This document shows, piece after piece, positions 55,344 to 63,926 of a stretch of DNA of 64,000 nucleotides. Positions within the stretch are counted from its first letter, which is position 1, and every line of letters begins with the position of its first letter. The stretch is from Muribaculaceae bacterium Isolate-037 (Harlan). GTDB lineage: Bacteria; Bacteroidota; Bacteroidia; Bacteroidales; Muribaculaceae. The DNA lies in assembly GCA_003762615.1 (NCBI GenBank), contig RIAZ01000010.1:62001-126000 (forward strand). Reading direction: 5' to 3'. The notes under the pieces were generated by a model. That model searched no databases and was not told the origin of the DNA. It saw only the letters and a program-made list of their open reading frames with translations. Made by a program: the position numbers and the translations under genes.

Positions 55344-55988
55344 ATGCGTATGAAAGAATTGAAATTTATCCTCCCTCTCGTTCTGTTTTGCCTGCTCTTC
55401 GGAGCGGGCAGGGCAAACGCCCAATGGACGGTGATTGACCCGTCGAACATCGCCCAGTCGATTGTCAACTCTTCCAAATCACTTGTTCAGGAATCAACGA
55501 CGGCGACAAATATGGTGCGAAATTTTCAGGAGACGGTAAAGATTTACCAGCAGGCGAAGAAATATTACGACGCACTCCAGTCGGTCAACAATCTTGTCCG
55601 TGATGCCCGCAAGGTGCAGCAGACAATCCTGATGCTTGGAAACATATCCGGCTATTACGTCAATAATTTCCAGAAGATGCTGACTGACCCGAATTTCACG
55701 TCAAGCGAACTGTCGGCTATTGCATCGGGCTATACCCGGATTCTTGAAGAGGCCGGCGGAGTCCTTAACGACCTGAAACAGGTGGTCAATATCACGACAC
55801 TCTCGATGACCGACAAAGACCGTATGGATGTTGTGGACGACTGCTACAAGGAGATGAAACGGCTGAAAAGTCTGACGGCGTATTATACCAATAAGAATAT
55901 TAGTGTATCATATCTCCGCGCCAAGAAGAAGGCTGACATCCAAAGGGTAATCAATCTTTATGGAGACGGCTCTGAGAAATACTGGTGA
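55344..55988 (+). CDS. traI: TraI-like DUF4141 protein
   Basis: 214 residues with signal peptide (LKFILPLVLFCLLFGAGRAN), then a helical, Gln-rich body (DPSNIAQSIVNSSKSLVQES) and DUF4141 C-terminus (NISVSYLRAKKKADIQRVIN). VirB5-like periplasmic component. The stop shares TGATG with traJ. Confidence 0.86.
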   Translation: MRMKELKFILPLVLFCLLFGAGRANAQWTVIDPSNIAQSIVNSSKSLVQESTTATNMVRNFQETVKIYQQAKKYYDALQSVNNLVRDARKVQQTILMLGNISGYYVNNFQKMLTDPNFTSSELSAIASGYTRILEEAGGVLNDLKQVVNITTLSMTDKDRMDVVDDCYKEMKRLKSLTAYYTNKNISVSYLRAKKKADIQRVINLYGDGSEKYW

Positions 55989-57004
55989 TGCCTATGCTGT
56001 GTGCCATTGATTTTTCCAATCTCCATACCATACTCCGGTCGCTCTACGATGAGATGATGCCGCTTTGTTCCGACATGGCGGGAGTGGCTCAGGGGATTGC
56101 CGGATTAGGCGCGCTGTTCTATGTGGCCTACAGGATATGGAGGTCATTGGCTGCTGCCGAACCTGTGGATGTATTTCCTCTGCTGCGTCCGTTCGCAATC
56201 GGACTGTGCATAATGTTCTTTCCATCTATAGTTCTCGGCACCATCAACTCTGTCATGTCGCCGATTGTGCAGGGCACAGCCTCGATGCTTGAGGGTCAGA
56301 CTCTCGATATGCAGAAATATCGGGAGGAGAAAGACCGGCTTGAGTATGAGGCTATGATGAAAGACCCGTCAACGGCCTATCTGGTTGATGACGCTGAGTT
56401 TGACCGTCAGATTGATGAGCTTGGAGTTACCGAAATAGGCACCGCCGCCGGAATGTATATCGAGCGCGGAATGTATAAGGTCAAGAAAGCAATCCAGAAT
56501 TTCTTCCGGGAACTGTTGGAAATGCTCTTTCAGGCGGCGTCGCTAACCATTGACACGATTAGGACATTCTTTCTCATTGTTCTTGCCATTCTCGGTCCGA
56601 TTGCCTTTGCCTTATCGGTATGGGACGGATTCCAGTCAACATTGACCACATGGATCCAACGCTATATTCAGACCTATCTGTGGTTGCCTGTGGCTGATTT
56701 GTTCTCCACCATTCTTGCCAAAATTCAGGTGCTGATGCTCCAGAACGACATATCGGAACTGACCAACAATCCCAATGTAAATATTGATGGTTCAAATATT
56801 TGCTACATCATATTTATGGTGATTGGGATTGTCGGCTACTTCACTATACCGACTGTTTCTGGCTGGATTATTCAGGCAGGAGGCGCCGGAAACTATAACC
56901 GTGCGGTCAACAACACCACAATGCAGGCCGGCTCTATGGCGGGCAGTGTCGGCGGTGCGGTTGTCGGCAATATTGCCGGACGAGCCGGAAGATTATTAAA
57001 GTAG
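55988..57004 (+). CDS. traJ: TraJ-like VirB6-type membrane protein
   Basis: 338 residues from the ATG at 55988. Multiple membrane segments at ~30-90, ~170-210 and ~255-290, including LITDTIRTFFLIVLAILGPIAF-like stretch, and a Gly/Ala-rich end. Polytopic inner-membrane channel component. A GTG codon three bases earlier was not chosen. Confidence 0.88.
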   Translation: MPMLCAIDFSNLHTILRSLYDEMMPLCSDMAGVAQGIAGLGALFYVAYRIWRSLAAAEPVDVFPLLRPFAIGLCIMFFPSIVLGTINSVMSPIVQGTASMLEGQTLDMQKYREEKDRLEYEAMMKDPSTAYLVDDAEFDRQIDELGVTEIGTAAGMYIERGMYKVKKAIQNFFRELLEMLFQAASLTIDTIRTFFLIVLAILGPIAFALSVWDGFQSTLTTWIQRYIQTYLWLPVADLFSTILAKIQVLMLQNDISELTNNPNVNIDGSNICYIIFMVIGIVGYFTIPTVSGWIIQAGGAGNYNRAVNNTTMQAGSMAGSVGGAVVGNIAGRAGRLLK

Positions 57005-57008
57005 AATT

Positions 57009-57662
57009 ATGGAATCTTTAGCTCGCGGTGTGAAGACACCGCAATTTAAATCATTAAAGAATATCGAGACCTCTTTCCGTCAGATACGTCTGTTCGGGAT
57101 TGTGTTCGTGGCGATGTGTGCGGTGGTGGTTTCCGTGGCTCTGATAATGGTTTTCAATTTTGCTGAAAAGCAGAGAGAGAAAATCTACGTCCTCGACAAT
57201 GGCAAGTCCCTGATGCTTGCCTTGTCGCAGGACATGGAGCAGAACCGCCCTGCCGAGGCTCGCGAGCATGTGCGTCGCTTTCATGAACTGTTCTTCAACC
57301 TTTCTCCCGATAAGTCCGCAATCGAGCACAATATAAACCGTGCCTTGATTCTGAGCGACAAATCGGCTTACAACTACTATACCGATTTCTCGGAGAAAGG
57401 TTACTACAACCGCATTATTGCGGGGAATATCAACCAAGTGGTACAGGTTGACAGCGTGGTATGCGATTTCAACAATTACCCCTACACTGCCAAGACCTAT
57501 GCCAGACAGATGATTATCCGTGAGTCGAATGTTACACAGCGAACACTGGTGACAACATGTCGCCTTTCAAATGTGTCGCGCTCTGACGACAATCCCAACG
57601 GATTTATCATTGAGGGTTTCAACATCCTTGAAAACAAGGATATAATGACAACTAAACGATAA
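57009..57662 (+). CDS. traK: TraK-like VirB8-type protein
   Basis: 217 residues. ARGVKTPQFKSLKNIETSFR, a single membrane helix (~28-52), then a periplasmic domain (YTAKTYARQMIIRESNVTQR). Matches the Bacteroidales TraK family and VirB8-like inner-membrane scaffolds. Confidence 0.9.
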   Translation: MESLARGVKTPQFKSLKNIETSFRQIRLFGIVFVAMCAVVVSVALIMVFNFAEKQREKIYVLDNGKSLMLALSQDMEQNRPAEAREHVRRFHELFFNLSPDKSAIEHNINRALILSDKSAYNYYTDFSEKGYYNRIIAGNINQVVQVDSVVCDFNNYPYTAKTYARQMIIRESNVTQRTLVTTCRLSNVSRSDDNPNGFIIEGFNILENKDIMTTKR

Positions 57663-57664
57663 TT

Positions 57665-58030
57665 ATGACGAAAAATAAATCTCCTCTCGCCAGACTTATT
57701 GATTGGGTCTGGCGGGAACCAAAGGGAAAGGCCGGCGCAAAGCTGAAACAGGTCTGCGACGATATGCCCCACAAGCAAAGGCTGATGGTCGTGACCGTAC
57801 TGCTCTCGGCTTTCGTACTGATTGCTTTCTTCGTGTTCGGTCACGCCTGCTACAAAATAGGAGCAAAGAGGGCTGTATTCCAATACGAGGTAGAGCATAT
57901 CCGTGGTCTCAATGTCCCGGCTTTGGATACAGTCTCTAAAAAGACCGTCGATTATACGGAAATAGAGATAGACCTCCCCGAACTAAAAGATTCTGCTTAT
58001 GACGATACAGGAGTGGAAAACGAAGATTAA
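57665..58030 (+). CDS. traL: TraL-like DUF3989 protein
   Basis: 121 residues: basic N-terminus, one membrane segment (~45-65) and an acidic C-terminal tail. DUF3989/TraL family by position and layout. Its 3' end overlaps traM by 32 bp. Confidence 0.78.
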   Translation: MTKNKSPLARLIDWVWREPKGKAGAKLKQVCDDMPHKQRLMVVTVLLSAFVLIAFFVFGHACYKIGAKRAVFQYEVEHIRGLNVPALDTVSKKTVDYTEIEIDLPELKDSAYDDTGVENED

Positions 58031-59198
58031 CTCATATTTCCAGCCCAAGACTACGGCGGAGCGTCAGAAGATGATGAAATATCTCGTGGTGTTCCCTGCC
58101 GCTATACTTTCGGGTGTGGTAATTCTATGGCTGCTGTATTCTTCTCTGAACAAGGAAGAAAACAAGACGGGCGACGCTTTCAATACCGAGATACCAGCTG
58201 GTGAAAGCGAGAAGATTGGTACAAAGGTTCAGGAATATGAAGCCGCTGATGCCGCCAAAGAAAAACAGGCACGGATTGATGTTGTCGGATCCCTTGACAC
58301 AATAGCAGCTTCTTCACAACCGGATACTATTGCTGAACCTTCTGCAATTCAAGAGTCAGCCGAACAGTACCAGCAGGTGCAGGCTTCGATTCAGGATTTC
58401 TATGTACCTGACTATAGCCGGACCGAACAGGTGGCAGAGTTGCAGGCCCGCATTGAGGAACTGGAGGCTCAGAACGCGATGGTTACGCAACAGGCACAGC
58501 AACCTGACGAGATGGCGATGCTTGAACGATCGTATCAGCTTGCCGCCCAATATATGGGTAACGGCAATGGCGGGAACTATCCTCCTCCCCAGCAATCCGA
58601 GGAAAAAGGAAAACGGAATGTGCAGCCGGTGGCTCAGGTGAACCGCAGTGTGGTTTCTTCGCTCAGTGCGTCATCTGACCGTGACTTCAACACCTCAGTC
58701 GGAGGGAAAGTCTCTGTTGCCAAGAACACTATCGCAGCTGTTGTGGCAAACGACCAGAGTGTGATTAACGGTCAGGCGGTTAAGTTCAGACTTACCGAAC
58801 CGATGTGGGTCGGCAATGCACTGATACCCCGGAACACTCCGCTTGTCGGTGTGGCGAGATTACAGGGCGAGAGACTGGAGGTTGCCATTACATCAATTGA
58901 GGCAAACGGCTCTGTGTATGAGGTGGACTTAACGGTCTATGATTCCGACGGTCAGGAGGGTATCAATATCCCTAATTCTATGGAGTCTGACGCTCTGCAT
59001 GAAATCGGTGCCAATATGGGCTCCACTATGGGCAGTTCTATAAATCTGACCACGAATACCGGTGCGCAGATTGCCTCAGATGTTGGTCGAGGACTTATCA
59101 ACGGTGTCAGTCAGTATCTCAACAAGAAACTGCGCACCGTGAAAGTCCACCTTAAAGCCGGGTATCGGGTGATGATTCACCAACCCGAAGATGTCTAA
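57999..59198 (+). CDS. traM: TraM-like VirB10-type protein
   Basis: 399 residues. TIQEWKTKINSYFQPKTTAE, one membrane segment (~30-48), a long charged, Gln-rich linker with a coiled coil (~155-180), and a C-terminal beta domain (GKVSVAKNTIAAVVANDQSV, RLQGERLEVAITSIEANGSV, VKVHLKAGYRVMIH). Spans the envelope like VirB10. Confidence 0.88.
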   Translation: MTIQEWKTKINSYFQPKTTAERQKMMKYLVVFPAAILSGVVILWLLYSSLNKEENKTGDAFNTEIPAGESEKIGTKVQEYEAADAAKEKQARIDVVGSLDTIAASSQPDTIAEPSAIQESAEQYQQVQASIQDFYVPDYSRTEQVAELQARIEELEAQNAMVTQQAQQPDEMAMLERSYQLAAQYMGNGNGGNYPPPQQSEEKGKRNVQPVAQVNRSVVSSLSASSDRDFNTSVGGKVSVAKNTIAAVVANDQSVINGQAVKFRLTEPMWVGNALIPRNTPLVGVARLQGERLEVAITSIEANGSVYEVDLTVYDSDGQEGINIPNSMESDALHEIGANMGSTMGSSINLTTNTGAQIASDVGRGLINGVSQYLNKKLRTVKVHLKAGYRVMIHQPEDV

Positions 59199-59213
59199 TA
59201 TAATTTACTAATA

Positions 59214-60227
59214 ATGAGAATAAAGACTATTATACTATCCGCTATAGCCGTTCTTGGCATGGCATCCCCGGTCTTCGCGAAATCGAAGACAACCGTCAAT
59301 AACACCGATAATAACGTGTCGCCTGACACTGAGCAGGTAGCCGAACACGACATGAACGTGTACGGTGCCAACTACACCAACGGCGACAAGTTCGACGGTC
59401 TTACCCGCAAAGTGGGCTTCGACCGTATGATTCCCCCTCACGCTCTGGAGGTCTGCTACGATAAAACCACACATATTATCTTCCCTGCGGAGATAATTTA
59501 TGTGGACCTCGGCAATGAGAACCTTGTGGCAGGTCTCGCAGACGGCACAAAGAACGTACTTCGCGTGAAATCAGCGTTTAAGCGTTTCAAAACGGAAACA
59601 AATCTGTCGGTGATTACCGATGATGGCTCTTACTATGTTTTCAACGTCAAATTTGCGAAAGAACCTCTGCTCCTGAGCATTGAGATGTCCGACTTTCTCC
59701 ATGACGGTGAAGCTGTCAACCGTCCCAATAACGCTCAGGAGATATACTTGGAGCGTCTCGGATCGGAGTCGCCGATGCTTGTCAAGCTGATTATGAAGAG
59801 CATCTACAAGCAGAACAAGCGCGAAATCAAGCATATCGGCTCAAAGCGTTTCGGGGTGCAGTTCCTGCTGAAATCCATCTATGCCAACAACGGGCTTCTC
59901 TATTTCCACACTGAACTTAAAAACACATCAAACATTCCTTTCGATGTCGATTATGTCAGCTTCAAGATTGTGGATAAGAAGGTTATCAAACGGACTGCCA
60001 TGCAGGAGCAGGTACTCGAACCGCTCCGCGCCCAGAACTATGTGACGGTGGTGCACGGCAAGCAGTCGGAGAGAACTGTGTTTGCTCTGGAGAAATTCAC
60101 CATCCCCGACGACAAGCAGCTTGTCATCGAAATCGCCGAGAAAGAAGGTGGTCGCCATCAGTCCTTCGTAGTTGAGAACGAGGATATTGTTAGAGCCAAT
60201 ATAATTGACGAACTTTCAATCCAGTAA
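59214..60227 (+). CDS. traN: TraN-like DUF4138/VirB9-type protein
   Basis: 337 residues with signal peptide (ILSAIAVLGMASPVFA). LEVCYDKTTHIIFPAEIIYV, ADGTKNVLRVKSAF and VKFAKEPLLLSIEMSDF match DUF4138. Outer-membrane-complex VirB9-like component. Gap of 3 bp to traO. Confidence 0.9.
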   Translation: MRIKTIILSAIAVLGMASPVFAKSKTTVNNTDNNVSPDTEQVAEHDMNVYGANYTNGDKFDGLTRKVGFDRMIPPHALEVCYDKTTHIIFPAEIIYVDLGNENLVAGLADGTKNVLRVKSAFKRFKTETNLSVITDDGSYYVFNVKFAKEPLLLSIEMSDFLHDGEAVNRPNNAQEIYLERLGSESPMLVKLIMKSIYKQNKREIKHIGSKRFGVQFLLKSIYANNGLLYFHTELKNTSNIPFDVDYVSFKIVDKKVIKRTAMQEQVLEPLRAQNYVTVVHGKQSERTVFALEKFTIPDDKQLVIEIAEKEGGRHQSFVVENEDIVRANIIDELSIQ

Positions 60228-60230
60228 CCT

Positions 60231-60812
60231 ATGAGAAAAGCGATAATGATAATCGCTGCTATGCTCACCCTCTTCGGAGGGCGGGCAATGGCCCAGCGAT
60301 GCCTCCCCGGAATGTCGGCAGTAGAAATCAAGACTGACATGGCAGACGGTTTTTATACCGGCAACTCCCGCAACTGCGGTTATTCTTTCGGAGTGTTCTA
60401 CTCAGTTTATAAGGGTAATGCCAATACTTGGAGCTTCGGAGGTGAGTATCTCCAGACCTACAAGCCATACGGCGCGAAAGGTCGTATTCCGGTGGCACAG
60501 TTCACTGGCGAGATCGGCTACAATCTCCATCTGTTGAGCGACTATTCGCAGACATTCCACCTCTACGGCGGCGTGTCGGCTCTCGGTGGTTACGAAACAG
60601 TGAACTGGGGCAAGTCTGTGTTATCCGACGGCTCGACGCTCCATGATGGCGACAACTTCATCTATGGCGGTGCGCTGACATTACAGGCTGATTTCTATCT
60701 GTCAGATAAAATCGTCCTGACTGCCAACATCAAGGAGCGGTTCACTTTCGGTAGCGATGTTCAAATTTTACACACCCAGTATGGTGTCGGTGTCAAATTC
60801 ATAATCGAGTAA
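60231..60812 (+). CDS. traO: TraO-like conjugation protein
   Basis: 193 residues with signal peptide (IMIIAAMLTLFGGRAMA), then a beta-barrel-like repeat pattern (YSFGVFYSVYKGNANTWSFG, GEYLQTYKPYGAKGRIPVAQ) typical of TraO. Probably outer membrane. Stop overlaps the next ATG by one base. Confidence 0.86.
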   Translation: MRKAIMIIAAMLTLFGGRAMAQRCLPGMSAVEIKTDMADGFYTGNSRNCGYSFGVFYSVYKGNANTWSFGGEYLQTYKPYGAKGRIPVAQFTGEIGYNLHLLSDYSQTFHLYGGVSALGGYETVNWGKSVLSDGSTLHDGDNFIYGGALTLQADFYLSDKIVLTANIKERFTFGSDVQILHTQYGVGVKFIIE

Positions 60813-61510
60813 TGGCTATGAGATACACTGAAAAAGACATCCGCAATATTCCTCTTACGGAATTTATGGCTGCACTCGGTGAAAAGCCTGTCAAGTCCTT
60901 TGAGGATATGAAACTGTATTATGCCCCACAACGTGATGACCCTGAGCCAATGCTGGTTGTCAATACCTCCACCAACAAATGGTATGACTATGCCACAGAC
61001 CAGACCGGCGACATAATCGACCTTGCCGCCCTCAAAATGAATCCGGCACTCTATATGAATCCGCACGATTTCATACTGAAATATATGAACGAGTATGAGC
61101 AGGGTAAGGAGCTTTCGGCAATGGTGCGTCGCCCGCAACAACCGACGATTATCAACCTCGACATAAAGAAGGTGAAACTCACCGACTTTATGAAGGCTCT
61201 CGGTCAGGAACACCCGGTGGCTGCCGACGGCAACCTTAGGATTTACAATGCTCCATACGATGCCAATCCGGGCCCGACAATGGTAATCAACACCGAGACA
61301 AACCTATGGCGTGATACAAAGTCCGGCGCATACGGAGGAATATATGACCTCGCGTATGAGCTGACAGGCTCGTGCAATATGTCGGAACTGAACCGATATA
61401 TATCTTCTGAAATGTCGGTTTTGGAGAAGTCCAAAGATAAGGAACAGAATACGGAACCGGACAAGCAGGAACAGGAACCGGATAAACCCCAACGGAAGAT
61501 GCGCCTATGA
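60812..61510 (+). CDS. Tandem CHC2-like domains without cysteines
   Basis: 232 residues. Two copies of one unit: IPLTEFMAALGEKPVKSFED with KLYYAPQRDDPEPMLVVNTS and WYDYATDQTGDIIDLAAL, then KLTDFMKALGQEHPVAADGN with RIYNAPYDANPGPTMVINTE and WRDTKSGAYGGIYDLAYEL. Each resembles the N-terminal zinc-finger domain of DnaG-like primases (as in the next gene) but has none of the zinc-binding Cys/His residues. The C-terminus is a charged low-complexity tail. Role may be DNA or primase binding. Overlaps the next gene by 4 bp. Confidence 0.72.
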   Translation: MAMRYTEKDIRNIPLTEFMAALGEKPVKSFEDMKLYYAPQRDDPEPMLVVNTSTNKWYDYATDQTGDIIDLAALKMNPALYMNPHDFILKYMNEYEQGKELSAMVRRPQQPTIINLDIKKVKLTDFMKALGQEHPVAADGNLRIYNAPYDANPGPTMVINTETNLWRDTKSGAYGGIYDLAYELTGSCNMSELNRYISSEMSVLEKSKDKEQNTEPDKQEQEPDKPQRKMRL

Positions 61511-62373
61511 ATATCGACGACATCAAGAAAATTTCGCTTGTCGAGTTCCTCAATCAGTTGGGCTATCAGCCTACCGGACGCGACAGCAAAGGTCTGTGGT
61601 TTTACGCCCCGTATCGCAGTGAGAGAAAACCATCGTTTCATGTAAATCCACGGAAAAATGTATGGTTCGATTTTGGTAGCGGTGCCGGAGGCGACATCTT
61701 CACTCTTGCCGGAGAACTGTGCGACTCGACCGATTTCATCAGACAGGCGGAGTACATAGCCGAAAAGATGCAGATGCCGATTGCAAAGCCTTACAAACCT
61801 GAGCCATTCATTGAGCAGCCGACCTTTGAGGATGTGAAAATCTCTAAATTGGTATCGCCGGCATTACTGAGTTACCTCGTAAACCGTGGCATACCTGCCG
61901 ATATAGCACAACGATATTGTGTGCAGGTGGATTATAAATTGCATGGCAAAAACTATTATGCCATCGGCTTTGAGAACAGCGCACACGGCTATGAACTGCG
62001 AAACGCCTTCATCAAAGGCAGTTATCCGCCAAAGCATATCACCCATATTGCCAACAGCAACGCTCGGTGCAATGTATTCGAGGGTTTCATCGACTTTCTT
62101 TCGGCGGAACGCCTCGGATTGAATGACGGAAACGACAGTGTTGTGCTTAACTCCGTGGCAAATGTCGGCAAAGCAATCCCGACTCTGGCGAAATATCCGC
62201 TGATACTGTGCTATCTCGACAACGATACTGCCGGGCGTGCCGCAGTCGCCAGACTGCGCCGCGAGTTCGGCGACAGGGTGAGCGACAAATCCGCGCTCTA
62301 TCCCGATCACAAGGATCTGAACGATTACCTACAATCGCTCAAACCCAAGAAATCAACAAAACTAAAATTCTAA
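61507..62373 (+). CDS. traP: TraP-like Toprim primase
   Basis: 288 residues. An N-terminal CHC2-like domain (KISLVEFLNQLGYQPTGRDS, WFYAPYRSERKPSFHVNPRK, WFDFGSGAGGDIFTLA) has lost the zinc ligands. The Toprim domain keeps the Glu in VFEGFIDF and the DxD in YLDNDTAGRAA. Primes or remodels transferred DNA in the recipient. Start overlaps its neighbour by ATGA. Confidence 0.9.
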   Translation: MNIDDIKKISLVEFLNQLGYQPTGRDSKGLWFYAPYRSERKPSFHVNPRKNVWFDFGSGAGGDIFTLAGELCDSTDFIRQAEYIAEKMQMPIAKPYKPEPFIEQPTFEDVKISKLVSPALLSYLVNRGIPADIAQRYCVQVDYKLHGKNYYAIGFENSAHGYELRNAFIKGSYPPKHITHIANSNARCNVFEGFIDFLSAERLGLNDGNDSVVLNSVANVGKAIPTLAKYPLILCYLDNDTAGRAAVARLRREFGDRVSDKSALYPDHKDLNDYLQSLKPKKSTKLKF

Positions 62374-62385
62374 ACAGACACAAAA

Positions 62386-62901
62386 ATGGAAAAGACAAAT
62401 AAAAAATCATTTGGCGTTATCGCCATTCTCTCCCTTGTAATCGCTGCCGTGTGCAGCCTCACATCATGCTCCGACGACCTTGATGTGCAGCAGTCCTATC
62501 CCTTCACAGTGGAAGTCATGCCATACGCTGACAAGATTGCCAAAGGGCAGACCATCGAACTGCGCTTCGAGATAAAGCCGGAAGGCAACTATGCCAACAC
62601 CCTCTATACCATCCGCTACTTCCAGTATGACGGCGAAGGCTCGCTCAAACTTGTTGACGGCCCGGTGCTGGTCAACAACGACCGTGTTCTGCTCGAAAGC
62701 AAGACCTTCCGCCTCAATTACACCGCAAAATCAGACCAGCAACATCGCTTTTTAGTGGTGGTTGAGGACAATTTCAATTCTACCCCGTGGGAACAGACAT
62801 TTGAGTTCAATGGTAAGGATAGTGGCGATGATGACAGCGGTAAAACACTGGGCACAATAAGTTCTGCCAATTCTGTAACAATAACACCGATTGCCCGATG
62901 A
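62386..62901 (+). CDS. traQ: TraQ-like DUF3872 lipoprotein
   Basis: 171 residues. Lipoprotein signal with LTSCSDDLDVQ, then one immunoglobulin-like domain (YPFTVEVMPYADKIAKGQTI ... FRLNYTAKSDQQHRFLVVVE), the DUF3872 pattern, and an acidic tail. Outer-membrane or periplasmic. Overlaps the lysozyme gene by 4 bp. Confidence 0.86.
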   Translation: MEKTNKKSFGVIAILSLVIAAVCSLTSCSDDLDVQQSYPFTVEVMPYADKIAKGQTIELRFEIKPEGNYANTLYTIRYFQYDGEGSLKLVDGPVLVNNDRVLLESKTFRLNYTAKSDQQHRFLVVVEDNFNSTPWEQTFEFNGKDSGDDDSGKTLGTISSANSVTITPIAR

Positions 62902-63386
62902 AAAAAAATCTGATGTTCTTTATGGCGTTGCTGACCCTTGTGGCGGCAACGCCGACCGCAAATGCAAAGCGGTCGATTATGGAGCTACCGCTATTTGAGC
63001 GGGCGGTGCTGATTATAAAAAAATTTGAAACGCTTCATAAGCCAAAGCACTGGCCGACGATATGCTATGGTCATGTCGTTCAGCGTGGAGAACATTTCAC
63101 ACGCCGGCAATACAGTGAAAGCGAGGCTGATGCTCTTCTTCGTCGTGACTATGCCAAATTCTGCGAGTTATATAAGGAATATGGACGTGACAAATATATT
63201 CTTGCGGCTCTCGCTTATAACATTGGTCCCGGAGCCGTCAATAAAAGCAGCGTTCTGAAAAAGTTGAAACACGGCGACCGCAACATCTTCAAGTCCTACA
63301 CCTCCCACTGCCATTACAAAGGTAAGTGGCACTCCGGGCTTCACAAAAGGCGGCTTACTGAACTTGCCGTTTTATACGTCCCCTGA
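62898..63386 (+). CDS. GH24-type lysozyme of the conjugation operon
   Basis: 162 residues with signal peptide (FFMALLTLVAATPTANA). IIKKFETLHKPKHWPTICYG holds the catalytic Glu, followed by RQYSESEADALLRRDY and LAALAYNIGPGAVNKSSVL, as in phage-type lysozymes. It would open peptidoglycan for the transfer channel. Last gene of the tra operon. Confidence 0.88.
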   Translation: MKKNLMFFMALLTLVAATPTANAKRSIMELPLFERAVLIIKKFETLHKPKHWPTICYGHVVQRGEHFTRRQYSESEADALLRRDYAKFCELYKEYGRDKYILAALAYNIGPGAVNKSSVLKKLKHGDRNIFKSYTSHCHYKGKWHSGLHKRRLTELAVLYVP

Positions 63387-63392
63387 AAATCT

Positions 63393-63431
63393 ACAGCGAT
63401 GCTATTCTATCAAATGGAATGGCATCGCTGT
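63393..63431 (+). terminator. Terminator at the end of the tra operon
   Basis: ACAGCGATGC and GCATCGCTGT (10 bp) with an inner ATTC/GAAT pair, 6 bases after the stop codon, followed by T-rich sequence. Confidence 0.7.
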
Positions 63432-63443
63432 ATTGTACTTTTA

Positions 63444-63605
63444 TCAATCCCAATCATTTAATGATTCGATATATCTATCAACATCAAGTATCTGGACATA
63501 CTTTTTGCGATTCTCCAGACAGGATTGACTATTACAATTTTCGGATTGTGATTGGATATGAACTGTTTCTATTTCCGGACTATCCTTTTCGATTTCCTCT
63601 TCCAT
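63444..63605 (-). CDS. Small ORF downstream of HU, 53 aa
   Basis: ATG at 63605 to TGA at 63444: starts MEEEIEKDSPEIETVHIQSQ and ends VDRYIESLNDWD. The start is 2 bp after the HU stop, as expected for an operon. Acidic, two Cys, no known family. Whether it belongs to the ICE or the chromosome is unclear. Confidence 0.5.
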   Translation of the reverse strand: MEEEIEKDSPEIETVHIQSQSENCNSQSCLENRKKYVQILDVDRYIESLNDWD

Positions 63606-63607
63606 GA

Positions 63608-63883
63608 TTATTTTGCGACTTCTTCCTTGAAAGAATTGGCGGGCTTGAATGCCGGGATGTTGTGAGCCGGAATGACGAGTGTAGTATTCTTGCTGATGTT
63701 ACGGGCTGTCTTCTCGGCTCTCTGTTTGACTACAAATGAGCCGAAGCCACGGAGATACACGTTTTCGCCGTGTGCGAGACTGTCCTTCACAACGGTCATG
63801 AACTGTTCTATTACGGTAACAACCGCAGCCTTGTCAATGCCGGTTGTCTTTGCTATTTCATTCGCTATTTCTGCCTTAGTCAT
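63608..63883 (-). CDS. HU-family DNA-binding protein
   Basis: 91 residues from the ATG at 63883. MTKAEIANEIAKTTGIDKAA, then NVYLRGFGSFVVKQRAEKTA and NIPAFKPANSFKEEV are the standard HU core and DNA-binding arm. HU bends and compacts DNA and assists recombination. The longer frame upstream is not used because the 91-residue length is the family norm. Confidence 0.94.
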   Translation of the reverse strand: MTKAEIANEIAKTTGIDKAAVVTVIEQFMTVVKDSLAHGENVYLRGFGSFVVKQRAEKTARNISKNTTLVIPAHNIPAFKPANSFKEEVAK

Positions 63884-63918
63884 TTTATACTGCTTTGAAT
63901 TTGATACGTTTTTATATT

Positions 63919-63926
63919 GCAAAATT
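63919..63926 (-). promoter_or_regulatory. -7 box of the HU promoter
   Basis: TAATTTTG on the minus strand (63926 to 63919), 36 bases before the HU ATG. Its -33 is not clear. 63927-64000 contains a GCCGCC/GGCGGC short inverted repeat near the window edge and no gene. Confidence 0.5.

Larger units (their letters stand above)
6961..63431. mobile_element. CTnDOT-like integrative conjugative element (limits approximate)
   Basis: Integrase, small helix-turn-helix proteins and a topoisomerase-like protein at the left, RteC-like regulator, mobA/mobB/coupling protein and an ordered traA-to-traQ operon at the right define a Bacteroidales ICE. The left limit is placed after the tRNA because the integrase begins nearby; the right limit is put at the terminator after the lysozyme gene. 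Neither end is proven: no long direct repeat between the tRNA region and the right edge is visible, and the HU gene beyond 63444 might belong to the element. Cargo includes a group II intron, an RHS toxin locus and a regulator/ketosynthase block. Confidence 0.7.
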
